Assembly: GCA_902475785.1 (NCBI GenBank)
Contig: CABSAN010000058.1
Location: 1-12,962 of the forward strand
DNA: 12,962 bases
From: an uncultured Collinsella sp.
GTDB taxonomy: Bacteria; Actinomycetota; Coriobacteriia; Coriobacteriales; Coriobacteriaceae
Direction of reading: 5' to 3'
The translations under genes and the position numbers were made by a program. Of the stretch, positions 12,507 to 12,962 are shown one piece after another; position 1 is the stretch's first letter, and every line of letters begins with the position of its first letter. The notes under the pieces were generated by a model, which was not told the origin of the DNA, did not search any database, and worked only from the letters and a program-made list of their open reading frames with translations.

Positions 12507-12761
12507 ATGGAGTATGGATCGTTCCAGGCCGAGGAATTCGGCGACCTGCAGCGCCTGGTCGACGGACTGTTTTACGACCGCCACGCCATCGACCGCCTGG
12601 ATCTGATCGTACAGGCCGAAATCTTGGACCTGGCACCCGACCTTATGGAAATCGTCAATTTGCTACCGCCCGGCTATTACGACCGCCAGTCACTTTGCGA
12701 CCAGCTCAACTCAGCCTTGGCTGCCCACGGCTGGGGCGCCGTCTACGGAACGGTGGAATAA
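12507..12761 (+). CDS. Small protein of unknown function, 84 residues
   Basis: I do not recognise this protein. It reads MEYGSFQAEEFGDLQ at the start and is acidic in its first half (many Asp and Glu). A leucine-rich helical stretch (about 26-53, with IDRLDLIVQAEILDLAPDL) is followed by LLPPGYYDRQSLCDQLNSAL (53-72) and a glycine-rich end. It has no signal peptide or membrane span, so it is probably cytosolic. The strong AAGGAGG and GC-biased third codon positions support real coding. It is divergent from the aminotransferase and followed by a long untranslated stretch with a hairpin, so it is probably a single-gene unit. Confidence 0.75.
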   Translation: MEYGSFQAEEFGDLQRLVDGLFYDRHAIDRLDLIVQAEILDLAPDLMEIVNLLPPGYYDRQSLCDQLNSALAAHGWGAVYGTVE

Positions 12762-12932
12762 ACCTCGAGGCCGACGATTTGGCCCGTTTCCCGACCCTGG
12801 CGAGGCTTGTTTTAGGGCTTGTGGCCAAAAAAGGGCAAATTTGAGTACTGTTACCTTTTTAGTAGCAGCGATTCTTGGTCGAAATCGGCAAAACTGGACT
12901 TGAAACTGGTAGCGCACAGAGATGTGGTGTAA
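12762..12932. other. Non-coding 3' region, AT-richer than its surroundings
   Basis: This stretch follows the 84-residue protein and includes A- and T-runs (AAAAAAGGGC near 12827, CCTTTTTAG near 12854), in contrast with the GC-rich genes. I see no ORF with a good ribosome site. It may be a long 3' untranslated region, a small RNA, or an intergenic repeat of the genus; nothing here decides between them. Confidence 0.4.
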
Positions 12933-12954
12933 GAGGCGGGGCATGCCCCGCCTC
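12933..12954. terminator. Perfect GC palindrome, likely terminator
   Basis: Arms GAGGCGGGGC (12933-12942) and GCCCCGCCTC (12945-12954) pair perfectly around AT. The sequence then runs CGCCCTTT to the window edge, so a plus-strand T-tract may continue outside. It would end transcription of the small plus-strand gene or of a minus-strand neighbour beyond the window. Confidence 0.6.
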
Positions 12955-12962
12955 CGCCCTTT

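Noticed and set aside
12477..12507. ATG at 12477 as the start of the small plus-strand gene
   Set aside because: The strong AAGGAGG at 12496-12502 would fall inside the coding region and is placed for ATG 12507.
12841..12903. Short plus-strand TTG ORF of 20 codons
   Set aside because: The upstream AAGGGC is a weak ribosome site and the length is within chance; there is no independent support for translation.
12711..12944. Minus-strand ORF of 77 codons over the right-hand non-coding block
   Set aside because: It overlaps the end of the well-supported plus-strand gene and the terminal palindrome, and lacks a good ribosome site.

Overview
The window is GC-rich, tightly packed bacterial DNA in which nearly all genes lie on the minus strand. 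It most likely comes from a Coriobacteriia genome of the Collinsella type. This is inferred from GC-rich codon use, strong AGGAGG-type ribosome sites, a lysine/alanine/threonine tail on the topoisomerase, an actinobacterial-style aspartate aminotransferase, and AT-richer palindromic intergenic repeats. No database search was possible. I see no phage, IS transposase, CRISPR array, rRNA or tRNA.

Layout, left to right. (1) 1-2663, minus: tmk, holB and ricT (cut by the window edge) form a tight operon with a 1-nt gap and a 10-nt overlap. The order resembles the tmk-holB-yaaT block of Firmicutes. (2) 2664-2917: a gene-free spacer with two unrelated repeat families, a 27-bp-period array of three nested palindromes and a 63-bp stem-loop element. 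(3) 2918-3991, minus: a class A beta-lactamase-like serine hydrolase with a probable Tat lipoprotein signal. (4) 4175-5221, plus: a zinc-ribbon, single-span membrane protein of unknown function, divergent from the hydrolase. A TATAAT box and a dyad lie in front of it. (5) 5222-5384: a convergent spacer holding the second copy of the 63-bp element, a strong GC hairpin and a 12-bp tandem duplication. (6) 10517-5385, minus: tatA/B, tatC, hypA, hypB and a type IA topoisomerase, probably one transcription unit. (7) 10671-10985, minus: a STAS-domain anti-sigma-factor antagonist without its kinase. (8) 11052-12356, minus: an aspartate aminotransferase. (9) 12507-12761, plus: an 84-residue unrecognised protein, then about 170 non-coding bases and a perfect GC hairpin.

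How the genes fit together. HypA and HypB deliver nickel to [NiFe]-hydrogenase, and the Tat translocon exports folded cofactor-bearing proteins, classically including the hydrogenase small subunit. The tat-hyp cluster therefore hints at a Tat-exported hydrogenase elsewhere in the genome. The serine hydrolase is another candidate Tat substrate. The topoisomerase looks closer to archaeal TopA than to E. coli TopA in its signature motifs and starts with TTG.

Most of the window is ordinary housekeeping DNA. The least explained parts are the two palindromic repeat families, the dyad upstream of the zinc-ribbon gene, the hairpin in front of the tatA ribosome site, and the two unrecognised proteins.
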